Assembly (NCBI RefSeq): GCF_016907655.1 | Contig: NZ_JAFBCL010000001.1 | Span: forward strand, 2,452,001 to 2,516,000 | Reading direction: 5' to 3' | From: Saccharothrix algeriensis | GTDB taxonomy: Bacteria > Actinomycetota > Actinomycetes > Mycobacteriales > Pseudonocardiaceae | DNA length: 64,000 nt | Shown: piece by piece, positions 52,170 to 59,825 of the stretch | How the letters are laid out: the number at the start of each line of letters is the position of its first letter | Numbering within the stretch: position 1 is the first letter of the stretch | Position numbers and translations under genes: made by a program | Notes under the pieces: generated by a model | The model's input: the letters and a program-made list of their open reading frames with translations, nothing else | Database searches by the model: none | Told to the model about the DNA's origin: nothing

Positions 52170-52949
52170 GTGCGAGCACGTTCCGCGCTCTTCGACGTCT
52201 ACGGCGGCCACCTCCGCGAGCGGGGTGGCGCGGCGACCATCGCCGCCCTGGTCCGGCTGCTGGAGCCGCTGGGCTTCGCCGCGCCCGCCGTGCGCACCGC
52301 GGTGTCCCGCACGGTGCGCCAGGGCTGGTTGGAGCCGGTGCGGCTGCCCTCCGGGCCGGGCTACGCGATGACACCGCGCGCGGAGCGCCGGCTGGACGAG
52401 GCCGCCGCCCGCATCTACCGGACCCGCCCGTCCACCTGGGACGGTCGCTGGCACGTCGTCGTGCTGGAGGAACTGCCCGCGCGGGAGCCGCGGGACCGGC
52501 TCGCCTCCTCCCTGCAACTGCTCGGCTACGGCGCGCTCGGCCCCGTGACGTGGATCGCACCGCGGCCGTCGCCGGAGCTGGCCGACGTGCTCGCCGGCGA
52601 GGGCGTGGCGGCGAGCACCTTCCACGGCGAGCACGAGGGCGCGGCCGGGGCGCTGGCGGCGCGGGCCTGGGACCTGGCCACCCTGGGCGCGGACTACGCG
52701 CGGTTCGTCGCCGAGTGGGAGCCGGTGGTGTCCGCAGTGGACGGTGCGTCGCCGGCCGGCGCGTTCGCCGCGTCCCAGCGGTTCCTGCACGCGTGGCGGA
52801 AGTTCCTGTTCCGCGACCCCGGGCTGCCCCGCGAGCTGCTGCCGGAGGGCTGGGCGGGCCGGGCGGCGGCGGAGTTCTTCGACCGGCACACCGCCCGCCT
52901 CGCGCCGGCCGCCCGCGAGTTCGTCGACGACTGCCTGGGAACCGACTAG
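52170..52949 (+). CDS. PaaX-family transcriptional regulator
   Basis: A 259-residue regulator: N-terminal winged helix (RARSALFDVYGGHLRERGGA, APAVRTAVSRTVRQGWLEPV) with the long PaaX middle domain (WDGRWHVVVLEELPAREPRD) and helical C-terminal domain (RFLHAWRKFLFRDPGLPREL). PaaX proteins repress phenylacetate and related catabolic genes in response to a CoA thioester. No other paa gene is in the window, but an enoyl-CoA hydratase follows by 16 bp and is the likely target. The GTG at 52170 fits the family start; GTG at 52113 is an alternative. Confidence 0.85.
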   Translation: MRARSALFDVYGGHLRERGGAATIAALVRLLEPLGFAAPAVRTAVSRTVRQGWLEPVRLPSGPGYAMTPRAERRLDEAAARIYRTRPSTWDGRWHVVVLEELPAREPRDRLASSLQLLGYGALGPVTWIAPRPSPELADVLAGEGVAASTFHGEHEGAAGALAARAWDLATLGADYARFVAEWEPVVSAVDGASPAGAFAASQRFLHAWRKFLFRDPGLPRELLPEGWAGRAAAEFFDRHTARLAPAAREFVDDCLGTD

Positions 52950-52965
52950 ACCGGAGGTCCTGCCC

Positions 52966-53745
52966 GTGTCCGACCTGCTCATCGAGGACGCCGACCGCGT
53001 CCGCACGATCACGCTCAACCGGCCGGAGTCGTTCAACTCGTTCACCGTCGCGCTGAAGGAGCGGCTGCTGGAGGTGGTGCGCGAGACGTCGGCAGACGAC
53101 GCGGTGCGCGCGGTGGTGATCACCGGGGCGGGGCGCGCGTTCTGCGCGGGCCAGGACCTCAAGGAGCACGTCGCGCTGCTCCAGGCGGGCGACCCGGCCC
53201 CGCTGCGCACCGTCGAGGAGCACTACAACCCGCTGGTCGAGGCGGTGGTGGCGATGCCGAAGCCGGTCATCGCGGCGGTCAACGGCACGGCGGCCGGCGC
53301 GGGCGCGTCCCTCGCCTACGCCTGCGACCTGCGGGTGGCGGCGGCGTCGGCGAAGTTCCTGATGGCCTTCGCGAACGTGGGCCTGACGGCCGACTCGGGC
53401 GCGTCCTGGACACTGCCGCGGCTGATCGGGCACGGCCGCGCGATGGAGATGCTGCTGCTGGCGGAGCCGGTCGGCGCGGAGGAGGCGCTGCGCACCGGCA
53501 TGGTCAACCGGGTGGTGGCCGACGGCCGGGCGCTGCCCGCCGCGCGGGAGCTGGCCGCCCGGCTCGCCGCCGGGCCGACCACCGCCTACGCCAAGATCAA
53601 GGAGGCGATGGCGTTCTCCGGCGCGCTGTCCGCCGCGCTGGAGGTCGAGGCGCGCACCCAGGCCGAGGCGGGCGCCACCGCGGACCACCGGGAGGCGGTC
53701 GCGGCGTTCGTGGCCAAGCGGCCGGCGCGGTTCACCGGGCGGTAG
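52966..53745 (+). CDS. enoyl-CoA hydratase/isomerase family protein
   Basis: A 259-residue crotonase-fold protein: TITLNRPESFNSF, oxyanion loops GAGRAFCAGQDLKEH and NGTAAGAGASLAYACDLRVA, and a C-terminal helix exchange segment. In place of the catalytic Glu pair of hydratases the second position reads GLTADSGASWTLPRL, resembling PaaG/PaaB-type isomerases, so isomerase activity on a phenylacetyl-CoA-like intermediate is plausible. GTG at 52966 with GGAGG 8 nt upstream. It is probably cotranscribed with the PaaX gene; its end overlaps tag by 14 bp. Confidence 0.87.
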   Translation: MSDLLIEDADRVRTITLNRPESFNSFTVALKERLLEVVRETSADDAVRAVVITGAGRAFCAGQDLKEHVALLQAGDPAPLRTVEEHYNPLVEAVVAMPKPVIAAVNGTAAGAGASLAYACDLRVAAASAKFLMAFANVGLTADSGASWTLPRLIGHGRAMEMLLLAEPVGAEEALRTGMVNRVVADGRALPAARELAARLAAGPTTAYAKIKEAMAFSGALSAALEVEARTQAEAGATADHREAVAAFVAKRPARFTGR

Positions 53746-54286
53746 CGGCCCCGGTGGCGCGGAAGCAGGTCTCGATGTGGTCGTCGACCATGCCGGTGGC
53801 CTGCATCAGCGCGTAGCAGGTGGTGGGGCCGAGGAAGGTGAAGCCCCGCCGCTTCAGCTCCTTGGCCATCGCCGTGGACTCGGGTGTGACGGCCGGCACG
53901 TCCTGGGCGGTCCGGGGCCGCCGGTGGCGGCGCGGCGCGAACGACCACAGCAGCTCGTCCAGCCCGACGTCGAGGCGGGCGACGGCGCGGGCGTTGCCGA
54001 TCGTCGCGTTGATCTTGGCGCGGTTGCGGACGATGCCCGCGTCGGCCATCAGGCGGTCGAAGTCCTCCGGCCCGTACCCGGCGACGACCTCCGGCCGGAA
54101 GCCGGCGAAGGCGCGGCGGAAGTTCTCCCGCTTGCGCAGGATGGTGATCCAGGACAGCCCGGACTGGAAGGACTCCAGGCTCATCCGCTCGAACATGGCC
54201 ACGTCGCCGTGCAGCTCGACGCCCCACTCGGTGTCGTGGTACTCGGCGTAGTCCGGCGTGCTGTCGCCCCACGGGCAGCGGATCAC
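53732..54286 (-). CDS. tag: DNA-3-methyladenine glycosylase I
   Basis: A 184-residue Tag family glycosylase that removes 3-methyladenine. Signatures: RCPWGDSTPDYAEYHDTEWG, MSLESFQSGLSWITILRKRE and FGPTTCYALMQATGMVDDH-like YALMQATGMVDDH with the conserved Tyr and Cys/His zinc ligands (IRCPWG at the N terminus, HIETC at the C terminus). GTG at 54286 overlaps the SRPBCC stop by 4 bp. Together with the DivIVA-domain gene it matches the Rv1209-Rv1210 neighbourhood. Confidence 0.9.
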   Translation of the reverse strand: MIRCPWGDSTPDYAEYHDTEWGVELHGDVAMFERMSLESFQSGLSWITILRKRENFRRAFAGFRPEVVAGYGPEDFDRLMADAGIVRNRAKINATIGNARAVARLDVGLDELLWSFAPRRHRRPRTAQDVPAVTPESTAMAKELKRRGFTFLGPTTCYALMQATGMVDDHIETCFRATGAATAR

Positions 54287-54693
54287 CGGTGGTACCCCCG
54301 GGCGAACTCGGCGAACCTGCGCAGCGACCACCGCACCCCCGGCGCGAGCACCAGGCCCAGCGGCTTCGGGATGTCCTCGGCCCAGGTGAACCGGCTGCCC
54401 GCGCCGCGCGGCTCGACCAGGAACTCGGCGGTCCCGCGCACCAGCCGGCCGGTGTGCCGGACGGCGCAGCGGCGCGGCGGCTCCCAGGCCGTGACGCGCA
54501 TGGTGTCGGTGAACCCGATCGGGCCGACGCCGGTGAACGCGGTCAGCCCGGTGCCGACGCCCCGGCCGTCGCCCGCGGTCACCCGGACCTCGGTGGCGAG
54601 CATCCACTCGCCCTGCCGGGCCCAGTCGGTGACCGCCGCCCAGGTCACCTCGACCGGCGCGGCGACGTCGACCCCCAGCTCAAGCCTGGTCAC
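54283..54693 (-). CDS. SRPBCC (START-like) family protein
   Basis: A 136-residue single-domain protein of the Bet v 1/polyketide-cyclase-like fold: LELGVDVAAPVEVTWAAVTD, WMLATEVRVTAGDGRGVGTG, RFTWAEDIPKPLGLVL and a C-terminal long helix (WSLRRFAEFARGYHR). It probably binds a hydrophobic ligand in a cavity; no catalytic residues are evident. GTG at 54693 overlaps the upstream DivIVA-domain gene by 14 bp and its stop overlaps tag by 4 bp, so the three genes form one operon. Confidence 0.78.
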   Translation of the reverse strand: MTRLELGVDVAAPVEVTWAAVTDWARQGEWMLATEVRVTAGDGRGVGTGLTAFTGVGPIGFTDTMRVTAWEPPRRCAVRHTGRLVRGTAEFLVEPRGAGSRFTWAEDIPKPLGLVLAPGVRWSLRRFAEFARGYHR

Positions 54694-54979
54694 GCGCGGT
54701 CTCCAGCTCGGCGACCCGCGCCCGCAGCCGCTCGACCTCGCCGGCGAGCCGGTCCAGCGCCCAGTCGACCTCGGTCATCTTGTAGCCGCGGAAGACCTGC
54801 TGGAACCGCAGGTCGCGCACGTCGTCCTCGGTCAGCTCGTCGGCGGGCAGCCGGGTCGGCGACGCGCCGGGCGGCAGCGGCGCCAGTTCCTCCCCGCGTC
54901 CGAAGACGAGGGCGGCCAGCAGGAACACCACGGCCGCCACGAGGACCATGACGACGAGGTAGATGAGCGCGGTGGTCAC
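54680..54979 (-). CDS. DivIVA-domain membrane protein (Rv1209-like)
   Basis: A 99-residue protein: one N-terminal transmembrane helix (LIYLVVMVLVAAVVFLLAAL) and a short DivIVA-like segment (LTEDDVRDLRFQQVFRGYKM) followed by a coiled coil (DRLAGEVERLRARVAELETA). DivIVA-type proteins mark curved membranes and poles; the role of this small member is unknown. GTG at 54979. First gene of the DivIVA-SRPBCC-tag unit. Confidence 0.82.
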   Translation of the reverse strand: MTTALIYLVVMVLVAAVVFLLAALVFGRGEELAPLPPGASPTRLPADELTEDDVRDLRFQQVFRGYKMTEVDWALDRLAGEVERLRARVAELETARDQA

Positions 54980-55075
54980 GGGACGATCGTGGCACACGCC
55001 GCGCTTGCGGGCCGTGAGGAAGCGGCGGAAGACCGGTCCGCGGGCCCGAACCGACCGCGGGCGGCTGATCCCGGC

Positions 55076-55175
55076 GACAGCCGCGGGCGGCGGGTCCGAC
55101 GACAGCCGCGGGCGGCTGGTCAGACGACAGCCGCGGGCGGCGGGTCAGACGACAGCCACGGGCGGCGGGTCAGAC
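55076..55175. repeat. 25-bp tandem repeat, four copies
   Basis: Units at 55076-55100, 55101-55125, 55126-55150 and 55151-55175, consensus GACAGCCGCGGGCGGCGGGT+CAGAC, one to two substitutions each; a degenerate fifth copy precedes at about 55053. The last copy contains the stop codon of the membrane gene 55170-55838 (minus strand). Confidence 0.92.
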
Positions 55176-55838
55176 CGCGGAGAAGACCAGGCAGCGGCGG
55201 GCGAGGACGAGCAGCCGCAGCAGGACCGCCAGCAGCACCGCGCTGGCGGCGGTGACCGGCAGGGGCATCAGCAGGCGGGTGGCGTCCAGGTGGGCCGTGG
55301 CGACCACGATCGCCAGGGTGCCGAGCAGGCTGACGCCGACCGCGCCGACCGCCACCGCGCCGGCCAGGCGCGCCAGGGTGTGCGCGCCGGCGCCCCGCCG
55401 GGCCAGCCGGCGGCCCGCGAGCACGGCGCACAGCGCCGCGCCGGCGAGGACCCAGCCGGTCGAGTCGTTGGCCCGCGCCACCGCGAGGTACCAGTCCGGC
55501 GGCGGGCCGGCGTCGTCGAACGCGGACCACGGGCCCACCCAGTACTGCCGGTTCAGCTCCCACAGCACGTGGCCGAGCGGGAGGACCAGGACGAGCGTCC
55601 ACAGCGTGCGCACGCCGTGCGCGAGGGCCAGCAGGCCCTGGTAGTCGCGGGCGATCCGGTGGACCGGGCCGAACTCGGCGACCGCCCGGCGCCGGGCGTC
55701 CGCCGCCGGCAGGCCGCCCGCGCGGTGGGCGGCCACCGCGTCGTCGAGGCTGTCGCGGGCCTCCGCGAGCAGGTCGCCCTTCACCTGCGCCGGTCCCCGC
55801 AGCCTGCGCTCCAGGTCGGTCAGGTACTCGTCGATCAC
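55170..55838 (-). CDS. PadR-linked membrane protein with permease-prefix domain
   Basis: A 222-residue protein: an N-terminal helical HAAS-like (permease-prefix) domain (IDEYLTDLERRLRGPAQVKG, LLAEARDSLDDAVAAHRAGG, AEFGPVHRIARDYQGLLA) followed by about four transmembrane helices. Such proteins are regularly paired with PadR regulators and probably serve as membrane-bound partners or sensors. GTG at 55838 overlaps the padR stop by 4 bp (GTGA). Its stop lies inside the 25-bp tandem repeats, so its end may vary between strains. Confidence 0.78.
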   Translation of the reverse strand: MIDEYLTDLERRLRGPAQVKGDLLAEARDSLDDAVAAHRAGGLPAADARRRAVAEFGPVHRIARDYQGLLALAHGVRTLWTLVLVLPLGHVLWELNRQYWVGPWSAFDDAGPPPDWYLAVARANDSTGWVLAGAALCAVLAGRRLARRGAGAHTLARLAGAVAVGAVGVSLLGTLAIVVATAHLDATRLLMPLPVTAASAVLLAVLLRLLVLARRCLVFSAV

Positions 55839-56173
55839 GTCTGCGCCGGCCACGGCCCGCCCCCCAGCACGCCCTCGATCACGGCGGTGAACTCGCGCCA
55901 CGCCGTCCGCTCGGCGGCCAGCGCCCGCCGCCCCGCCTTGGTGAGCCGGTAGGTGCGCCGCTGCCGGCCGCCGACGGTGCTCCACTCGCTGGCGACCAGG
56001 CCCGCGGTCTCCAGCCGGCGCAGCGCCGGGTAGACGGTGCCGGTCGGCAGGTCCAGCGCGCCGCCGCTGCGCAGCTGCAGCGCCTCGATGATCGCGTAGC
56101 CGTGCAGTTGGCCGCCGTCGAGCGTGGCCAGCAGCAGGGCGTCGAGGTGCCCGCGCAGCGCATCCGACTTCAC
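55835..56173 (-). CDS. PadR-family transcriptional regulator
   Basis: A 112-residue PadR winged-helix repressor: ALRGHLDALLLATLDGGQLH, the recognition region LDLPTGTVYPALRRLETAGL, VASEWSTVGGRQRRTYRLTK with the wing, and a short dimerisation helix. GTG at 56173 fits the family start (KSDALRGHLD). It is divergent from cydA; a dyad resembling PadR operators lies between them, so control of cydA and autoregulation are likely (inferred). Confidence 0.87.
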   Translation of the reverse strand: MKSDALRGHLDALLLATLDGGQLHGYAIIEALQLRSGGALDLPTGTVYPALRRLETAGLVASEWSTVGGRQRRTYRLTKAGRRALAAERTAWREFTAVIEGVLGGGPWPAQT

Positions 56174-56231
56174 GGGCGCCGACTCTACGGGGTCGCGGGT
56201 TCCGGGGGGCATCCGGGAAAACCCCGATCAC

Positions 56232-56248
56232 ATGTAGGTTGCCTACAT
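56232..56248. promoter_or_regulatory. putative PadR operator ATGTAGG-N3-CCTACAT
   Basis: A perfect 7-bp dyad with a 3-nt spacer in the padR-cydA divergent region, starting with ATGTA and ending with TACAT, the ends seen in known PadR sites. A TATATGTAGG box on the minus strand and TACATATAAGG on the plus strand overlap it. Confidence 0.6.
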
Positions 56249-56263
56249 ATAAGGTGGCTACTC

Positions 56264-57427
56264 ATGGACGCACTCGGACTCGCCCGGCTCCAGTTCGCCG
56301 TGACCACGTCGTTCCACTTCCTGTTCGTGCTGCTGACGCTCGGCCTGGTCACCGTGGTGGCGGTCGCGCAGACCCGCGCGGCGTTCTCCGCCAACCCCGT
56401 GCACGCGCGGATGACGCGGTTCTGGGGCCGGCTCTACGTGGTGAACTACGCGCTGGGCATCGCCACCGGCATCGTCATGGAGTTCCAGTTCGGGCTGAAC
56501 TGGTCGGGGCTGTCGCACTACGCGGGCGACGTGTTCGGCGCGCCGCTGGCGATGGAGACGCTGGTGGCGTTCTTCCTGGAGTCCACCTTCCTCGGGTTGT
56601 GGATCTTCGGGTGGGACCGGCTGAACAGGTGGGCGCACCTGGCGCTGATCTGGCTGGTGGCGCTGACCGCCTACGCGTCCGCGTTCTGGATCATGGTGGC
56701 CAACGCGTTCCTGCAGCACCCGGTGGGCCACGAGGAGCGCGCCGGCGTGCTGCGCCTGGTGGACTTCCCGGCGCTGCTGGCCAACCCGCTGTTCGGCACG
56801 GCCTTCGGGCACGTCGTGCTGGCCGCGCTGACCGTCGGCGGGGTGTTCGTGACCGGCGTGAGCGCCTACCACTTCATCAAGCGCACCACCGAGGTCGAGT
56901 TCTTCCGGCGGTCGCTGCGGCTGGGCGTCGGGCTGACCGCCGTCGTCACGCCGCCGCTGGTCGCCCTCGGCCTCGGGCAGTTCCCGATCATCGACCGGTT
57001 CCAGCCCGGCAAGGTGGAGCACGTGGCGCCGGCCGGCGCGGCCGGGCTCGGGCTGATGGTGCAGATCGGGCTGGTGCTGGTGCTGGTCAGCTGGCTGACG
57101 GTGCCGCTGCTGTTCCGCGACCTGGTGGTGCGGCTGAGGTTCCCGCTGTACCTGATGGTGCTCGGGATCCCGCTGCCGTTCGCGGCGGCCGTCGGCGGGT
57201 GGCTGTTCCGCGAGCTGGGCCGGCAGCCGTGGCTGGTCCACGGGCTGCTGCGCACCGAGGACGCGCTGTCGGACGTCGGCCGGGACTCGGTGCTGCTGTC
57301 GTTCATCGCGTTCACGGCCGTGTTCACCGCGCTGGCGGTCGCCGACTGGCTGCTCATCGCGCGACTGGTCCGGCGGGGCCCGGTCGACGCGCCCGCTCCC
57401 GTGTCCCCGCTCGTGCCGGCCCTCTGA
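56264..57427 (+). CDS. cydA: cytochrome bd-type oxidase subunit I, lacking the quinol loop
   Basis: A 387-residue CydA, over 100 residues shorter than the E. coli protein. Haem ligands are kept: FHFLFV (His18), GHVVLAALTVGG (the E. coli His186 position) and the Met in GLMVQIG; also MEFQFGLNWS, the proton-path AMETLVAFFLESTF and GRQPW. Between VALGLGQFPIID and the Met-bearing helix only about 25 residues remain, so nearly all of the Q-loop is missing. ATG at 56264 with AAGGTGG upstream. First gene of cydA-cydB-cydD-cydC. Confidence 0.87.
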   Translation: MDALGLARLQFAVTTSFHFLFVLLTLGLVTVVAVAQTRAAFSANPVHARMTRFWGRLYVVNYALGIATGIVMEFQFGLNWSGLSHYAGDVFGAPLAMETLVAFFLESTFLGLWIFGWDRLNRWAHLALIWLVALTAYASAFWIMVANAFLQHPVGHEERAGVLRLVDFPALLANPLFGTAFGHVVLAALTVGGVFVTGVSAYHFIKRTTEVEFFRRSLRLGVGLTAVVTPPLVALGLGQFPIIDRFQPGKVEHVAPAGAAGLGLMVQIGLVLVLVSWLTVPLLFRDLVVRLRFPLYLMVLGIPLPFAAAVGGWLFRELGRQPWLVHGLLRTEDALSDVGRDSVLLSFIAFTAVFTALAVADWLLIARLVRRGPVDAPAPVSPLVPAL

Positions 57428-57463
57428 GCCGGCCCCTCGATCGACCGGTGAAGGGGTGTGACC

Positions 57464-58315
57464 GTGGAAGTCCTGTGGGTCGTCCTGCTCGGGCTGCTGA
57501 CGGCGGGGTACTTCGCGCTGGCGGGCTTCGACTACGGCGTCGGGCTGCTGTTCCGGTTCGTCGGCCGGGACGAGGCCGAGCGGGCGCGCGTGCTGCGCGC
57601 GGTGACGCCGTTCGTCCTGGGCAACGAGGTGTGGCTGGTCGCGGCGGTCGGCGTGCTGTTCGGCGCCTTCCCCCGGCTGGAGGGGGAGCTGCTGTCCGCG
57701 CACCACGGCGGGTTCGTCGCGGTGCTGGTGGGCCTGGTGGCCTTCACCGCGGCCGTCCAGCTGCGCTCGCACCCGTGGTGGGACGTGGTCCTGGTGGGCG
57801 GCGCCGCGGTGGTGGCGGTGGGCTGGGGCCTGGTGCTGGGCGGCGTGCTCGGCGGGCCGGCGGCGCTGTGGGCGGTCGGGGTGGCGACGCTGTTCCTGTT
57901 GCACGGGGCCGTTTTCCTGGCCTGGCGGCTGTCCGGGCCGCCGCGCGCGCGGGCGGTGGCGGCGGCCCGCGCGCTGGTCGCGCCGGCCGGCGCGTTCGCG
58001 GTGGCGGCGGTGCTGTCGAGCGGCCCGGTGCGGGCGCCCGCGGTCGGGTGGGCGGGCGCCGCCACCGCGGCGGCGCTGCTGGCCGGCGCCTGGTCGGCGT
58101 TGCGGCTCAAGGCTTATCGGCCGGCCCTGCTCTGCACCGCGGCGCTGTGCGCCGTGCCGGTGCTCGCGGTGTTCGGGGCGCAGTCGGTGGTGGAGGTCGC
58201 GGCGATGGCGCACGCCCCGACGCTGCGGGTGTTGAGCTGGGCCGCCGCGGCGGTGCTGCCGCTGGTGCTGGTCTTCCAGTGGGCCACCTGGTGGATGTCC
58301 CGTGCGGCACGCTGA
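57464..58315 (+). CDS. cydB: cytochrome bd-type oxidase subunit II (short)
   Basis: A 283-residue CydB (E. coli 379), mostly transmembrane helices: LLTAGYFALAGFDYGVGLLF and LGNEVWLVAAVGVLFGAFPR are the diagnostic segments; the family's DGFDLG is here AGFDYG. It lacks haem ligands, as expected, and stabilises CydA. GTG at 57464 (AAGGGG 7 nt upstream) is preferred over 57458. Its end overlaps cydD by 14 bp. The shortening matches that of CydA, suggesting a compact oxidase subfamily. Confidence 0.84.
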   Translation: MEVLWVVLLGLLTAGYFALAGFDYGVGLLFRFVGRDEAERARVLRAVTPFVLGNEVWLVAAVGVLFGAFPRLEGELLSAHHGGFVAVLVGLVAFTAAVQLRSHPWWDVVLVGGAAVVAVGWGLVLGGVLGGPAALWAVGVATLFLLHGAVFLAWRLSGPPRARAVAAARALVAPAGAFAVAAVLSSGPVRAPAVGWAGAATAAALLAGAWSALRLKAYRPALLCTAALCAVPVLAVFGAQSVVEVAAMAHAPTLRVLSWAAAAVLPLVLVFQWATWWMSRAAR

Positions 58316-59825
58316 CCGCGGGTACGTGGTCGCGCTCGCCGCCCTGGGCGTGGCGACCGCGGCCCTCGTGCTGGCGCAGGCGGAACTGCTGGCGTCGGTG
58401 CTCGCCGGTGGCGGCGGCCTGGGCCTGCTCGCCGGGGTGGTGGCCGCCCGCGCCGGGCTCGGCTGGGCCGGGCGCGCGGTGACGCAGCGGGAAGCGGCCT
58501 CGGTCAAGGCCGCGCTGCGCGCGCGGGTGCTGCGCGAGCAGGTGGTGCGCGGGAGGTCCGGCCCCGCAGGCGGGGTCGTCACGCTGGTGGTGAAGGGGCT
58601 GGACGCCGTCGAGCCCTACTTCGCGGGCTACCTGCCCCAGTTGGCGGTGGCCGCGGTGGTCCCGGTGGCGGTGCTGGCCCGGCTGGCGTTCGCGGACCCG
58701 GGCTCGGCGGTGACGATCGCGCTGACCCTGCCGCTGGTGCCGGTGTTCGCGGCGCTGGTCGGGATGCACACCCGCGACCGGACGCGGCGGCAGTGGGCCG
58801 CGACGGCGGACGTCGGCGGGCACTTCCTGGACGTGGTGCGCGGGCTGGGCACGTTGCGGCTGTTCGGGCGCGCGCAGGCGCAGGCGCGGGCGGTGCGCGC
58901 GGTGGCCGCGGCGCACGCGGAGGAGACGATGCGGACGCTGCGGGTGGCGTTCCTGTCGGCGCTGGTGCTGGAGCTGGTGGCGACGCTGTCGGTGGCGCTG
59001 GTGGCGGTGCCGGTGGGGCTGCGGCTGCTGCACGGCGGGGTGACGCCGCAGGTGGCGCTGCTGGTGCTGCTGCTCGCGCCGGAGGCGTACCTGCCGCTGC
59101 GGGCGGCCGGCGCGCAGTTCCACGCCGGCGCCGAGGGGCTCGCGGTCCTGGAGCAGGTGTCGGCGGCCCGGCCCGAGCCCGCCGCGGTGCGCCGCCGCCC
59201 GCCCGACCTGCGGGTGGCGTCCCTGGTGTGCGAGGGGGTCGAGGTGCGCTACCCCGGCCGCGCCGAGCCCGCGCTGAGCGCGTTCGACCTGCGGGTCGCG
59301 CCGGGCGAGCGGATCGCGCTGGTGGGGCCGAGCGGCGCGGGGAAGAGCACGCTGCTGGCCGTGCTGCTGGGCGAGGTCGTGCCGTCGGCCGGGCGGGTCC
59401 TGGTGGGCGGGGTGGACCTGCGCGAGCTGGACCGGGAGCGGTGGCTGCGGCAGCTGGCGTGGGTGCCGCAGCGGCCGACGCTGTTCCCGGGGACGGTCGG
59501 GGAGAACATCGCGCTGGGCGCGCCCGGCCCGGCCGCGCGGGCGGACGTGCGGGCGGCGGCGCGGGCCGTGGGGCTGGCCGGGCTGGTGGACGTCGAGCGC
59601 CCGCTGTCCTCGGGCGAGCGCCAGCGGGTCGCGGTGGCGCGGGCGCTGGTGCGCGCCGAGGCGCGGCTCCTGCTGCTGGACGAGCCCACGTCGCGGCTGG
59701 ACGGCCGGACCGAGGACGTCGTGCTGCGGGCGGCGCGGGAGTGGGCGCGGGGGCGGACGGCGCTGGTGGTCGCGCACCGGCCGGCGCTGCTGGGCGAGGT
59801 CGACCGGGTGGTGGAGGTGCGGTGA
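58302..59825 (+). CDS. cydD: CydD-type ABC exporter subunit
   Basis: A 507-residue half-transporter: a six-helix exporter membrane domain (YLPQLAVAAVVPVAVLARLA, LLLLAPEAYLPLRAAGAQFH) and an ATPase with Walker A GPSGAGKST, Q-loop WVPQRPTLFPGTVGENI, signature LSSGERQR and Walker B LLLLDEPTSRLDG. CydDC exports reduced thiols (or handles haem) needed to assemble bd oxidase. GTG at 58302 lies inside the end of cydB. The Q-loop and signature are intact, so it is probably the catalytically competent half. Confidence 0.87.
   Translation: MRHADRGYVVALAALGVATAALVLAQAELLASVLAGGGGLGLLAGVVAARAGLGWAGRAVTQREAASVKAALRARVLREQVVRGRSGPAGGVVTLVVKGLDAVEPYFAGYLPQLAVAAVVPVAVLARLAFADPGSAVTIALTLPLVPVFAALVGMHTRDRTRRQWAATADVGGHFLDVVRGLGTLRLFGRAQAQARAVRAVAAAHAEETMRTLRVAFLSALVLELVATLSVALVAVPVGLRLLHGGVTPQVALLVLLLAPEAYLPLRAAGAQFHAGAEGLAVLEQVSAARPEPAAVRRRPPDLRVASLVCEGVEVRYPGRAEPALSAFDLRVAPGERIALVGPSGAGKSTLLAVLLGEVVPSAGRVLVGGVDLRELDRERWLRQLAWVPQRPTLFPGTVGENIALGAPGPAARADVRAAARAVGLAGLVDVERPLSSGERQRVAVARALVRAEARLLLLDEPTSRLDGRTEDVVLRAAREWARGRTALVVAHRPALLGEVDRVVEVR

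Noticed and set aside
52170..53745. Phenylacetate degradation operon
   Set aside because: Only a PaaX-type regulator and one crotonase-fold gene are present; no paaABCDE or paaK/paaZ in the window.
55076..55175. CRISPR-like array
   Set aside because: The 25-bp units abut directly with no spacer sequence.
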